From UBA6544 sp049601975 (GTDB lineage Bacteria; Pseudomonadota; Alphaproteobacteria; UBA8366): a DNA stretch of 15,238 nt. Numbering within the stretch: the first letter of the stretch is position 1; the number at the start of each line of letters is the position of its first letter. Below the pieces are notes generated by a model. It saw nothing but the letters and a program-made list of their open reading frames with translations. It made no database searches and was not told where the DNA came from. The stretch lies in contig JBMYRC010000109.1 in NCBI GenBank assembly GCA_049601975.1, positions 1 to 15,238 of the forward strand, given 5' to 3'. This document shows positions 1-7,801 of the stretch, piece by piece. A program made the position numbers and the translations under genes.

Positions 1-1
1 T

Positions 2-3000
2 TTGGACCACAAAGGACTTAATAAAGTGGAAAAGGGACTTTACGGGTTTATTTGGAGCTATAGTAGGGGGTATCAGCTCGTCATCTTGTGTGTGACGATA
101 GCGACTTTCCCACTTCTATACTACGCACTGGAATTGCCGAAGATCATAGTTAACGATGCTCTCGGCTCAAAGCCTGACGCCATTCCATTCCCGCGTACAT
201 ATCTCGGTATTGAATTCGAACAAACCGAATATTTACTGACGCTTTGTGGTATTTTTCTGCTATTGCTTATCGTTAACGGCGGCATAATGATGGCCTTATT
301 TATATTTAAGGGCATTACATCGGAACGTTTGCTGCGAAGGCTGCGTTTTATACTATTTGAACGTATCCATCGCTTCCCGCTCAAAAAGTTCCAGAACACA
401 TCTCAAGGTGCGGTAACCTCGATGATTACCGCCGAAGTTGAACCCTTCAGTCAATTCTTTGCAGATGCCGTAGAGCTGCCGCTGTTCCAAGGTGGAACCA
501 TGTTAACGGTCTTAGTATTTGTCTTCGTCCAAGACCCTATCATGGGGCTGGCAAGTATCTCAATCATTCCACTTCAAGCCTATATCATCCCAAAATTGCA
601 GAAAAAAGTTAATCTACTGGCGAAGGAACGGGTCGTACGAATTCGTGGGGTTGCCGGTCGTATAAGCGAAGCCGTATCCGGCATTAACGAAATTCATACC
701 CATGATACATCAGCCTTTTCACTGGCTGACTTTACTCATCACTTATCTGGCGTTTTCAAGGTCCGGATGAAGATTTATAAGAACAAAGCGTTCTTAAAGT
801 TTTTGAATAACTTTCTGCTAAAATTGACACCACTTCTATTCTATTCAGTCGGTGGACTACTTATCCTTAATGGCAAACTTGATTTGGGACAGTTGGTCGC
901 AGTCCTCGGTGCTTATAGTCAACTTATGTCGCCTTGGAAGGAATTGCTAAGATACTACCAGCGCATGATGGACGCAAAAATTAAATTCGAGCAAGTTGCC
1001 GAGCAATTCAACCCGGCCGACATGATTCCAGAAAATCATTTGCTGACGGAACGACCAGAAACCATTCCGGCACTTAATGGCGAAGTTTCATTAAGCAATG
1101 TTACCTTAACAGATGAAGACGGCGTTAAAACACTGGACTCCATTTCCTTTAATGCGGCGCCCGGCAGCAGAATTGCTCTAATAGCAGGTGGCAGCGGGAG
1201 GGACGATCTCGCTAATCTCCTAACAGGACTAATACAACCGAGCCGGGGACGCATCTCCATCGGACCGCATGCTCTTCCCTCCTTACATGAGGCTGTTGCG
1301 GGTCGACGGATCGGGTATGCGGGCCCGGATTCATACATCTTCGAGGGTACAATTGGATACAACACTTTTTACGGACTTAAACATCAACCCGTCGACATTC
1401 CAGAAGAAAATGCGCAACGTGCAATCGATTTAAACGACGCATTAGCAGCTGGTAATTCTCCCCACGATATTGAAGCAAATTGGATCGACTACATAGATAC
1501 AGGCGTTAAAAATCACCAAGAATTATTAACTTGGTGGCATCAGACATTGGACGCGGTTGAACTCCAAAGTTTTATGTATGGCCGAGCTATGAATATGACA
1601 ATCGACCCGAAAGACAAACCTGACCTAGCGAATGATATCGTTCTCGCCAGAGAGAGGGTGCTAGATCGTATGCGCTCAGATTCAGCTCTTGCTGACCTCA
1701 TCCATCCCTTCGACTTTGAAGAGTACAATGTTAGCGCCACAGTTGGTGCGAACTTGATTTTTGGCGAAGCTACGAACAGTGAGTTCGCCCTAGATAACCT
1801 AGGTCAGAATGCATTCGTAAATTCGATTTTGGATGACTGTAATCTCATCAAAAAATTTCAGAATATTGGCCTTCAGGTTGCCGCGACCCTAATCGACATG
1901 TTTGACGGCATGTCTCCCGACGAGCCAATTTTTGAACAATACAGTTTTGTTGATGATGATTCACTCCAAGATTTAAAGCGAATTGTCGCGATTGCAAAAC
2001 GTGAAGGCGCAGAAACATTGGTCGCTGAAGACAATGCTCAGGTGATTTCTCTAACCTTTCATCTAATCGTCGAGCGCCATCGTCTCGGGCATATTACTGA
2101 GGATGTGCAGGCAAGCATCCTTGAAGCACGGCGTAAATTCCGTATGCAATTGCCTGAAGAAAATAAAAACTTGATTTCTTTCTTTGATCCAAAGGAATTC
2201 AATTCAAAGCTTCCGCTGCGATCCAACTTGATCATGGGCAGAATTAATGCGGGACGCCCTCAGGCAGAAGAGAAAGTAGACCAAATTCTGCGCGAGGTAT
2301 TAAATGAAATGAACCTGACCGCAGAAATAGTTCTCGCAGCAGCTGATTTCACAGTTGGTATTGGCGGACGCCGCATCCCATTAGCAGCGCGCCAATGCAT
2401 TGCCTTGCTTAGAAGTATAATTAAGAGACCTGATATATTAGTCATCAACGAAGCTCTTAGTGCCCAAGATCGCGAAGCACGAGACCGTATCCGCCAAAAT
2501 ATTTTTGAACTTCTACCCAAAACGACAATCATTTGGATCGATAGTGAGATGCCTGAAGAGAATGCATTTGACCAAATATTAGTCATACGGAATGGCCGGA
2601 TTGAGGAGCGGATATCGGATCAAGTAACCGCCGAAGTGACAACAGTGACATCATCCGAAAAGGAAATTGAAGATAGTAGTACTATCCTTAATGCAGAGAC
2701 GTCCGCATTGGCTCAAGTCCCACTCTTCTCTGAAATGGATGCGTCTAAGTTGAAGCTGCTGGCTTTTACAAGTGAACGTTTAACCTACACAAAAGGCGAA
2801 GACTTATTCCGTCAAGGTGATCCTGGCACTGCTGCATACGTAATCCTTGAAGGGGCAGTCAATATTGTGATTGGCGAGGGAGAGGAAGAGCTGGTCGTCA
2901 ATAACTTAAAACAAAACGAGTTAGTTGGTGATATGGCGTTATTGAGCACAAAACCGCGCTCCGCAACAGTTAGGGCGGAGACCAATGTCACTGTCTTGGA

Positions 3001-3121
3001 ATTGAAAAAGGAATTATTTCTTGAGCTGCTCGAAGGCAGCCCTCATTTCTCCGCGCATATAGCTAGGATCATGAGCGATCGTCTTTACAACATGACCGAA
3101 CAGTTTCAAAACGCGGCATAA
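2..3121 (+). CDS. ABC-type membrane protein with degenerate split ATPase domain and C-terminal cyclic-nucleotide-binding domain
   Basis: Inner-membrane ABC protein of unknown substrate, 1039 residues visible. Residues 20-320 form an exporter-type transmembrane region with hydrophobic helices near 25-45, 76-103, 155-195 and 262-310. The nucleotide-binding domain begins near 360, but its Walker A (GGSGRDD, 396-402) lacks the Lys and Ser/Thr. The Q-loop Gln is absent around 440. The signature is PLAARQ (793-798) instead of LSGGQ, Walker B has Asn816 before the retained Glu817, and the H-loop His is replaced by Asp847. About 275 residues (460-735) are inserted between the two halves. Residues 903-1030 are a cyclic-nucleotide-binding domain whose phosphate cassette has Gly976-Asp977 and Pro-Arg-Ser-Ala-Thr (985-989), with the phosphate-binding Arg986 kept. 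I recall this layout in alphaproteobacteria. The apparent start is TTG at the window edge and the first internal ATG comes only after the first helix, so the true start is there or just upstream. ATP hydrolysis is doubtful. Confidence 0.85.
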   Translation: MDHKGLNKVEKGLYGFIWSYSRGYQLVILCVTIATFPLLYYALELPKIIVNDALGSKPDAIPFPRTYLGIEFEQTEYLLTLCGIFLLLLIVNGGIMMALFIFKGITSERLLRRLRFILFERIHRFPLKKFQNTSQGAVTSMITAEVEPFSQFFADAVELPLFQGGTMLTVLVFVFVQDPIMGLASISIIPLQAYIIPKLQKKVNLLAKERVVRIRGVAGRISEAVSGINEIHTHDTSAFSLADFTHHLSGVFKVRMKIYKNKAFLKFLNNFLLKLTPLLFYSVGGLLILNGKLDLGQLVAVLGAYSQLMSPWKELLRYYQRMMDAKIKFEQVAEQFNPADMIPENHLLTERPETIPALNGEVSLSNVTLTDEDGVKTLDSISFNAAPGSRIALIAGGSGRDDLANLLTGLIQPSRGRISIGPHALPSLHEAVAGRRIGYAGPDSYIFEGTIGYNTFYGLKHQPVDIPEENAQRAIDLNDALAAGNSPHDIEANWIDYIDTGVKNHQELLTWWHQTLDAVELQSFMYGRAMNMTIDPKDKPDLANDIVLARERVLDRMRSDSALADLIHPFDFEEYNVSATVGANLIFGEATNSEFALDNLGQNAFVNSILDDCNLIKKFQNIGLQVAATLIDMFDGMSPDEPIFEQYSFVDDDSLQDLKRIVAIAKREGAETLVAEDNAQVISLTFHLIVERHRLGHITEDVQASILEARRKFRMQLPEENKNLISFFDPKEFNSKLPLRSNLIMGRINAGRPQAEEKVDQILREVLNEMNLTAEIVLAAADFTVGIGGRRIPLAARQCIALLRSIIKRPDILVINEALSAQDREARDRIRQNIFELLPKTTIIWIDSEMPEENAFDQILVIRNGRIEERISDQVTAEVTTVTSSEKEIEDSSTILNAETSALAQVPLFSEMDASKLKLLAFTSERLTYTKGEDLFRQGDPGTAAYVILEGAVNIVIGEGEEELVVNNLKQNELVGDMALLSTKPRSATVRAETNVTVLELKKELFLELLEGSPHFSAHIARIMSDRLYNMTEQFQNAA
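2708..3091 (+). other. Cyclic-nucleotide-binding domain region of the ABC protein
   Basis: Residues 903-1030 of the preceding gene match the CRP/PKA-type beta-roll: PLFSEMD near the start, a GDPGTAAYVILEG turn (939-951), then the GDMALL and PRSAT phosphate-binding cassette (976-989) and a final helix. The Glu that contacts the ribose in CRP is Asp977 here, so affinity or ligand (cAMP, cGMP or other) cannot be stated. The domain follows a hydrophilic, Ser/Thr/Glu-rich linker (about 872-900). Confidence 0.8.
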
Positions 3122-3280
3122 GATAATCGCAACCACAAATTCACGACGGATGAGCAGTGCAGACAAATTTAAGCTCTAGGCTTTAAATTATCACACTCGA
3201 TTGGGCACACTTTAGCCAAACGACAAGGCGGACATGCGTAGATCATTGATTTTTTTTGCATCGGCAGGGTCCCGTTTTCC
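3122..3280 (+). other. Intergenic gap with weak hairpin and T-tract
   Basis: This 159-base gap separates two genes on the same strand. It holds the imperfect hairpin listed separately at 3166-3189 and an eight-T run at 3250-3257 that is not preceded by a GC-rich stem, so no proper intrinsic terminator is visible. A 17-codon open frame (3234-3287) begins two bases after an AAGGCGG element, and its stop overlaps the start of the methyltransferase gene. It could couple translation, but is too short to call. No convincing promoter was recognised. Confidence 0.5.
3166..3189 (+). terminator. Possible weak terminator hairpin after the ABC protein gene
   Basis: AATTTAAGC and GCTTTAAATT form an inverted repeat with one bulged base and a five-base loop (TCTAG), 45 bases after the stop codon. 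The stem is AT-rich and no T-run follows, so it may not terminate transcription. It could instead be a protein-binding palindrome. Confidence 0.2.
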
Positions 3281-3961
3281 ATGCTGAAAAGGGATCAATT
3301 CTATAAAGATCTCTTGGATGGGCTTTCACTTTTCTACGAAAGCCGCTTCATAACGGACATCCGAAACACGGCCCTAAAGTTTCCTGTCTCGAAACTCGGA
3401 AACGCCCTCAATCGGCGGCAAACCACGTCGAAGCTCTGGCTTTTGAACACTCTGTTCGATTGTCACGGCGCAGCATTAGGCAAAGTCCACATCCTTGGTG
3501 GTTGGTACGGTGTTCTTGCGGCTCTTTTCATTCACGACTCACGCTTCGAAATCGAGCGGATCACGAGTTTCGACCTTGACCCCACTTGCGCACCCATTGC
3601 CAACAGCCTCAATGCCGCCAATATCGAAGGCGGACTTTTCGAGTCAATCACCGCGGACATCCTCGAGATGCAATACGTGTCGGACGGCGTCCGAATTGAC
3701 ACCTTATCGCTAAAGTTACCCAACATTCTCATCAATACCAGCTGCGAGCATTTGGATAATTTCGACGATTGGTTCGCCGCATTGCCGAACAATACCCTAC
3801 TGGTTCTGCAGTCAAACGACTATTTCTCTGAACCCGAGCACGTCAACAGTGTCCCCAACCTTGCGGCCTTCAGGCGCCAAGCGCCTCTCTCGACCACATT
3901 GTTCGAGGGCGCGCTGGAATTCGACAAATACACGCGGTTCATGTTGATCGGGCGTAAATAG
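3281..3961 (+). CDS. Class I SAM-dependent methyltransferase-like protein
   Basis: Predicted cytoplasmic methyltransferase of unknown substrate, 226 residues. The Rossmann-type core shows a glycine-rich motif I variant (HILGGWYGVLA, 70-80), an acidic motif at the end of the second strand (FDLDPTC, 97-103), an Asp-containing segment TADIL (124-128), and a motif-IV-like strand running into NTSCEH (152-157). LQSND (176-180) and EHVN (186-189) follow. I recall this set of motifs from an uncharacterised methyltransferase family in marine bacteria and some tailed phages, but could not search it. The N-terminal 50 residues are helical and may be a partner or substrate element. The ATG start is preceded by CAGGG about 12 bases upstream, and an in-frame stop at 3239 prevents a much longer protein. 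It converges on the glycosyltransferase operon with seven bases between stops. A role in methylating a glycan is inferred only from position. Confidence 0.7.
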   Translation: MLKRDQFYKDLLDGLSLFYESRFITDIRNTALKFPVSKLGNALNRRQTTSKLWLLNTLFDCHGAALGKVHILGGWYGVLAALFIHDSRFEIERITSFDLDPTCAPIANSLNAANIEGGLFESITADILEMQYVSDGVRIDTLSLKLPNILINTSCEHLDNFDDWFAALPNNTLLVLQSNDYFSEPEHVNSVPNLAAFRRQAPLSTTLFEGALEFDKYTRFMLIGRK

Positions 3962-3983
3962 AGCGCTATCAATCGTGACGCTC
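3961..3983. terminator. Possible bidirectional hairpin between convergent genes
   Basis: GAGCG (3961-3965) and CGCTC (3979-3983) form five-base arms around a 13-base loop exactly where the methyltransferase and the glycosyltransferase operon end tail to tail. The stem is short and no T-run follows on either strand, so termination is only a suggestion from location. Confidence 0.2.
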
Positions 3984-5123
3984 CAATGCTTGGCGCAAAA
4001 TGGAGACGGTATTTGTCGCCCCGCCCATATCCAGCACAAATTCACTCGACGGCGTACTCATGGCCACCCGATCGATGGCATCGGCTAGGCGCTGTGGCGT
4101 AAGATGGGACGATGCAATTGTTTCAGTCCGCCCCGCTTGAGCTAATTTTTGCGCGCGGCGAGGCTGTTCATCTTCGCCATCCGTATCAAAGGGCACCAGA
4201 ACCGCGGGCGTATTAGTCGACAAAATATCGGCCACCGTATTGTACCCCGCCTGCGAGACGGATACTGAGGCCCCCGCCAACAGCCTGCGGAAATCAGTCC
4301 GATATCGCTCCACCATGACGCCCTCCAAGGCCTGCTCAGACAGCGTGCTGAAAATGACCTCCGCCACATTCGGTCCAACGAGCAGTCGCCACTGCAAACC
4401 CGCTAGGCGGCTCAGAGACCGCGCCGCAATTGCCGTCTTGAAGAGGTCGATGCCGACGGCACCTCCCCCGGCCGAAATTAACACCTCCGCTTCGCCGGCG
4501 GGCGGCAGAATCCCGTTGCGTTCGGCGACAACCCCCGTATATCGGAGTTTCGGCGCAAAGGCACCCGCTTCCGGAAAAGTTTCCTCCAACCGCGCGAAGG
4601 ATGCGTCGCCGTGCACAAGCACCAAATCGTAGAATTCCGCAATGAGTGCTCGGGTTTCTTCGGCTCTCCCCGGTTTCCGACTAGATTTAAGGATGTCCCT
4701 TACGGAACAAACGATTAGCGGTCGTGGGATAGCACTCTTCGCGCTTTCTAATATCGGTATCAGCTCGAATCGCATTTGCCGACGGCCGAATGGAAAAGCT
4801 TCCGTGATCAGAATGTCGGGAGAGCGTTCCGCGATAGCATCGAGTAGCAAGTCTCGGCGGTTGTCTTTCCACACCGCATCGACTGGCACATCGTTCACGT
4901 CGACCAGGTCGTGGAAACCATCGGCACCAATATGAAGCGGCGGCAGGGCCAATAGCTCAGCGCCACCGATATCCATACTACCGACGGGCCGCCCACCCAT
5001 CGCCAATGTCACATCAAATCCACCCTCAGACAAAGCGCGGCATAAAATCGCCGCTCGGCGTAAATGGCCAATACCCAAAAGATGCTGCACGTAAAAGAAA
5101 ACGCGGGAGTTGCGTAAGGTCAC
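3969..5123 (-). CDS. GT28/MurG-like glycosyltransferase (last gene of three)
   Basis: Predicted sugar transferase, 384 residues, with the two-domain GT-B fold. The N-terminal domain opens with FFYVQHLLGIGHLRRA (9-24), the glycine-rich acceptor-side loop typical of MurG-like and UDP-glycosyltransferase-like enzymes. The C-terminal domain carries SAGGGAVG (217-224), SQAGYNT (290-296) and PFDTDGEDEQPRRA (311-324), which in this fold line the nucleotide-sugar pocket. There are no membrane helices, so it should act at the cytoplasmic face. The start is GTG: an in-frame TAA lies four codons upstream, and AGGAG sits 12 bases before the GTG, slightly far. It lies 26 bases after the preceding GT4 gene, so co-transcription is likely. 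It is a distant relative of the first gene of the operon, sharing the GHLRR and GYNT motifs. Donor and acceptor are unknown. Confidence 0.8.
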   Translation of the reverse strand: MTLRNSRVFFYVQHLLGIGHLRRAAILCRALSEGGFDVTLAMGGRPVGSMDIGGAELLALPPLHIGADGFHDLVDVNDVPVDAVWKDNRRDLLLDAIAERSPDILITEAFPFGRRQMRFELIPILESAKSAIPRPLIVCSVRDILKSSRKPGRAEETRALIAEFYDLVLVHGDASFARLEETFPEAGAFAPKLRYTGVVAERNGILPPAGEAEVLISAGGGAVGIDLFKTAIAARSLSRLAGLQWRLLVGPNVAEVIFSTLSEQALEGVMVERYRTDFRRLLAGASVSVSQAGYNTVADILSTNTPAVLVPFDTDGEDEQPRRAQKLAQAGRTETIASSHLTPQRLADAIDRVAMSTPSSEFVLDMGGATNTVSILRQALERHD

Positions 5124-5149
5124 GGCGCTTGATTACTCCTATCCGCTGC

Positions 5150-6409
5150 TCAAGCGCTCTCCCGAAGGGAGGCCAAGCGCTCCCTGGATAGCCCAAATTT
5201 ACCGGCAATGCGCTCAGCTCCCGCTTCATGAGAGAACTCGTCCCGGACCCGATTGAAACCTGCTTGGCCTAAACGATGACGGAGTGGCGGATCAGTAATC
5301 AATGCCTCCAACGCCCCGGCCAGAGCGGTTTCATCCTCTTGCGGGACAAGCAAACCCGTCTCTCCATCCAGGATCAATTCAGGGATGGCCGAGACACGGG
5401 TCGACACACACGGCAGGCCTTGACTTTGGGCTTCGAGCAAGACGTTCGGCAGTCCGTCACGGTCTCCATTTTCCGCGATGCGGCTCGCCAGAACAAAAAT
5501 ATCGGCGTCCCGACACGCGGACAGCACGGCTGTCTGCGCCTGTGCTCCGTGCCAGACGACCTTGTCGTCTATACCCAATTTCTTCGCTTGTTCCTGCAAT
5601 GCATCCAGGACAATACCGCCACCGATATGCTCAAAGCGCCAATGCAGTTCTTTCGGCAGGTGTCTCAAAGCCCGCAACAACACGTCGTAACCCTTTTTCG
5701 GAACGGCCCGTCCGACAGACAAGATCGTCAGCGGATCGGCTGCGTTACTGCCGTCCTTACAAGGCGCGGGGCGTTCCAATCCAGCGAAACGGCCGAAATC
5801 AAGTCCGTGATAAACCAGCTCAACTCGGTCCTTCTCGGGCGCTAGGGCTGCTAAATGCGCGCGCCCGACTTCGGTACACGTGACCAGCCAGTCCATCTCT
5901 CCAAGCTTCTCCACCTTCTCCAAGTCCGGTATAGTCCAAATATCTTTGGCATGTGCCGAACAGCTCCAGCTCAATCCGCTAAGGAGCGACGCATAACGTG
6001 TGACCGATGCCGGTGTGTGAAGAAAGTGCGCGTGTAGATGTCTGCAGCCCTCTTCAAGCTCATCCACCAGAACGATCGCTTGGCCGAAGTGTCGCAATCG
6101 GTTGCGGAACGGTCCCAGCTTGAAATCACGCCACCAAGTGGCCATCGCCTTGCGGAAATTCGGATGCTTACGCTGGCGCAGCCACGCTCGAAAAACCCGC
6201 AACGGTTCATGATGCAGATATTCCGGCAAGTACCGCACCGGTGCCGTGATCTCGTTGTGAATAGGGTGCCGCTCCTTATCCGTCGGATGCCGGAGAGAAA
6301 CTATGTTAATAGGAACGCCGCGGCTCTCGAGCGCCGCGATTTCCTGCGCGATAAAGGATTCCGAAAGCCGCGGATAGCCCTTGAGCACGAAGACAATCGT
6401 ATCCGTCAC
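5150..6409 (-). CDS. GT4 family glycosyltransferase (middle gene of three)
   Basis: Retaining GT-B glycosyltransferase, 419 residues, resembling the colanic-acid-type (WcaL-like) GT4 enzymes. Visible motifs are GYPRLSESFIAQE (11-23), where family members often have YPxxSETF; HAHFLHTPASVTRYA (126-140); SAHAKDIW (151-158); SVGRAVPKKGYDVLL (231-245); and the donor-binding segment RDGLPNVLLEA (317-327), in which the EX7E motif appears as D318 and E326. ETGLLVP (350-356) follows. It starts with GTG nine bases after the stop of the upstream gene, with a GGGCAGGGG purine-rich stretch immediately before it, so it probably depends on transcription and perhaps translation of its neighbour. The product is likely a soluble or peripheral cytoplasmic enzyme adding hexose units to a surface glycan or lipid-linked acceptor. 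The specific sugar cannot be inferred. Confidence 0.88.
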   Translation of the reverse strand: MTDTIVFVLKGYPRLSESFIAQEIAALESRGVPINIVSLRHPTDKERHPIHNEITAPVRYLPEYLHHEPLRVFRAWLRQRKHPNFRKAMATWWRDFKLGPFRNRLRHFGQAIVLVDELEEGCRHLHAHFLHTPASVTRYASLLSGLSWSCSAHAKDIWTIPDLEKVEKLGEMDWLVTCTEVGRAHLAALAPEKDRVELVYHGLDFGRFAGLERPAPCKDGSNAADPLTILSVGRAVPKKGYDVLLRALRHLPKELHWRFEHIGGGIVLDALQEQAKKLGIDDKVVWHGAQAQTAVLSACRDADIFVLASRIAENGDRDGLPNVLLEAQSQGLPCVSTRVSAIPELILDGETGLLVPQEDETALAGALEALITDPPLRHRLGQAGFNRVRDEFSHEAGAERIAGKFGLSRERLASLRESA

Positions 6410-6418
6410 ACCCCTGCC

Positions 6419-7636
6419 CTATCCGCCAGTTTCGACGAGCGACAATTGGCGCTCCACATTAGGATGGAAATGCCGCCCCGCGAGCTTGCCGACATTCTCA
6501 ACGCCATCCATGAAACCGGGAAGCATCGCAGAGGATGGCTCCGGTTGATGCGGTAATTCTCGCAATGCTTTCACGAAACCCTCGATTCCGGCGGTGTCCG
6601 ACGGTACGAACATACGTGCGATACCCAGCTCGCTCGCACGTTCCGCGCGGACCAACTGTTCCTTGCGAGGTGCAACACGCGGCATGATCAGCGCCGGCTT
6701 ATCTAGTGATAAAATTTCACAGAAAGTATTGTATCCGCCCATCGCGACAACACCGGCAGCCTTCTCCATTAACAGCTCTAGATGGCTATCGAAGGTGAGC
6801 ACTTCCACGGCATCGAGCGACGCCACTCGTTCATGAACTTCGGCTTGTATCTCAGGTCGCATGAACGGACCCAACACGAGAACTGCGCGCATCAGCTCCG
6901 CACCGGTTTCGTATGCGCGTAACACCCAATCGATCATCTGATCACCGTCGCCGCCGCCACCGGCAGTCACCAGCAGATATGGTTGTTCCAAATCAACGAC
7001 GGGCGGCAATTTGGTCGCCTGCGGGACAGTCCGGCGCAGATATCCGGTATAGATCATTTTCTCCCGCACGAACGCGGGCACATCCATCTCCGCCAATGGG
7101 TCCCAAAACTTATCATGGCCGTAGACCCAAATCTCATCGTAAATTTCTTCAAGAACAGGGAGCAAATTTCGAGACTTCCATTCTCGGCGCAATAGGGTCG
7201 GCTCGTCCATGACATCTCGCAGGCCGAGAACCAACGCCGTGCCACGCGCCTTCATGATCGATAGCGTTTCTTGTAGCTCCCCTTTCAGGCCGAGCGGCTC
7301 CTTATCGACAATGAAGAGGTCCGGCGCAAACATTTCCGCCGTATGGCGAATGATCGACGCTCGAATCGCCATGGTCTGTGACAGGTCGATATGCAGCCCT
7401 AGCGACGTATATTCGCCGTTGTAGAGTTTGATCACACCGGGAATACGAACGAAGTCCACCCGGGCGCGAAAATCGAAGCTACCGATGATCGGCGAGCCCG
7501 AGAGAATCAGTACCGAGAGCCCCTTATATTTCTCGACCAAGGCATGGGCGATCGTACGGCATCGACGCAGGTGACCCAGCCCGAACGTGTCGTGGCTGTA
7601 TATCAGTACTCTGACGCCATCCATACGATCAGTCAT
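6419..7636 (-). CDS. GT28/MurG-like glycosyltransferase (first gene of three)
   Basis: Predicted GT-B glycosyltransferase, 405 residues. The N-terminal motif VLIYSHDTFGLGHLRRC (10-26) holds the glycine loop. The C-terminal half has TAGGGGDG (224-231), AMGGYNTFCE (298-307) and PRVAPRKEQLVRA (319-331), equivalent to the nucleotide-sugar-binding elements of MurG-type enzymes. There is no signal peptide or membrane helix. The called ATG at 7636 and a second ATG four codons on both fit the conserved N-terminus. An AAAGGAAA element lies about 15-20 bases upstream, too far for a strong ribosome site, so the start is uncertain by a few codons. It leads the three-gene operon and is divergent from the formyltransferase gene, sharing a 165-base control region with it. 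It is a distant paralogue of the third gene. The acceptor is unknown. Confidence 0.82.
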   Translation of the reverse strand: MTDRMDGVRVLIYSHDTFGLGHLRRCRTIAHALVEKYKGLSVLILSGSPIIGSFDFRARVDFVRIPGVIKLYNGEYTSLGLHIDLSQTMAIRASIIRHTAEMFAPDLFIVDKEPLGLKGELQETLSIMKARGTALVLGLRDVMDEPTLLRREWKSRNLLPVLEEIYDEIWVYGHDKFWDPLAEMDVPAFVREKMIYTGYLRRTVPQATKLPPVVDLEQPYLLVTAGGGGDGDQMIDWVLRAYETGAELMRAVLVLGPFMRPEIQAEVHERVASLDAVEVLTFDSHLELLMEKAAGVVAMGGYNTFCEILSLDKPALIMPRVAPRKEQLVRAERASELGIARMFVPSDTAGIEGFVKALRELPHQPEPSSAMLPGFMDGVENVGKLAGRHFHPNVERQLSLVETGG

Positions 7637-7801
7637 ACAGCACCGTTGGAAATTTCCTTTAAGCTTTGCCCGCGAGCGCCTGTCACGCTCAATTCATTCT
7701 TCCGTACCGCGTGATTTTCGTAAACTTATGCCATATCAATGGAAGGGTCAGTAACAAAAATTGTGGTATTTAGGCATGGCGTTTCCCTGGGCACGTAGAC
7801 A
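7637..7801. promoter_or_regulatory. Divergent intergenic control region
   Basis: These 165 bases separate the divergent glycosyltransferase operon and formyltransferase gene, so promoters for both should lie here. No strong -35/-10 pair is evident on either strand; on the minus strand a TTGATA hexamer is followed after 17 bases only by AATCAC. A perfect ten-base palindrome GGAAATTTCC is at 7648-7657, 12-21 bases before the glycosyltransferase start. GAGCG/CGCTC arms around seven bases lie at 7674-7690. Either could be an operator, but nothing proves it. Confidence 0.35.

Noticed and set aside
3150..3179. Nine-codon ORF after the first gene
   Set aside because: Too short, with no context or strong ribosome site.
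3250..3257. Eight-T run as an intrinsic terminator
   Set aside because: No GC-rich stem directly precedes it; only three-base arms can be drawn.
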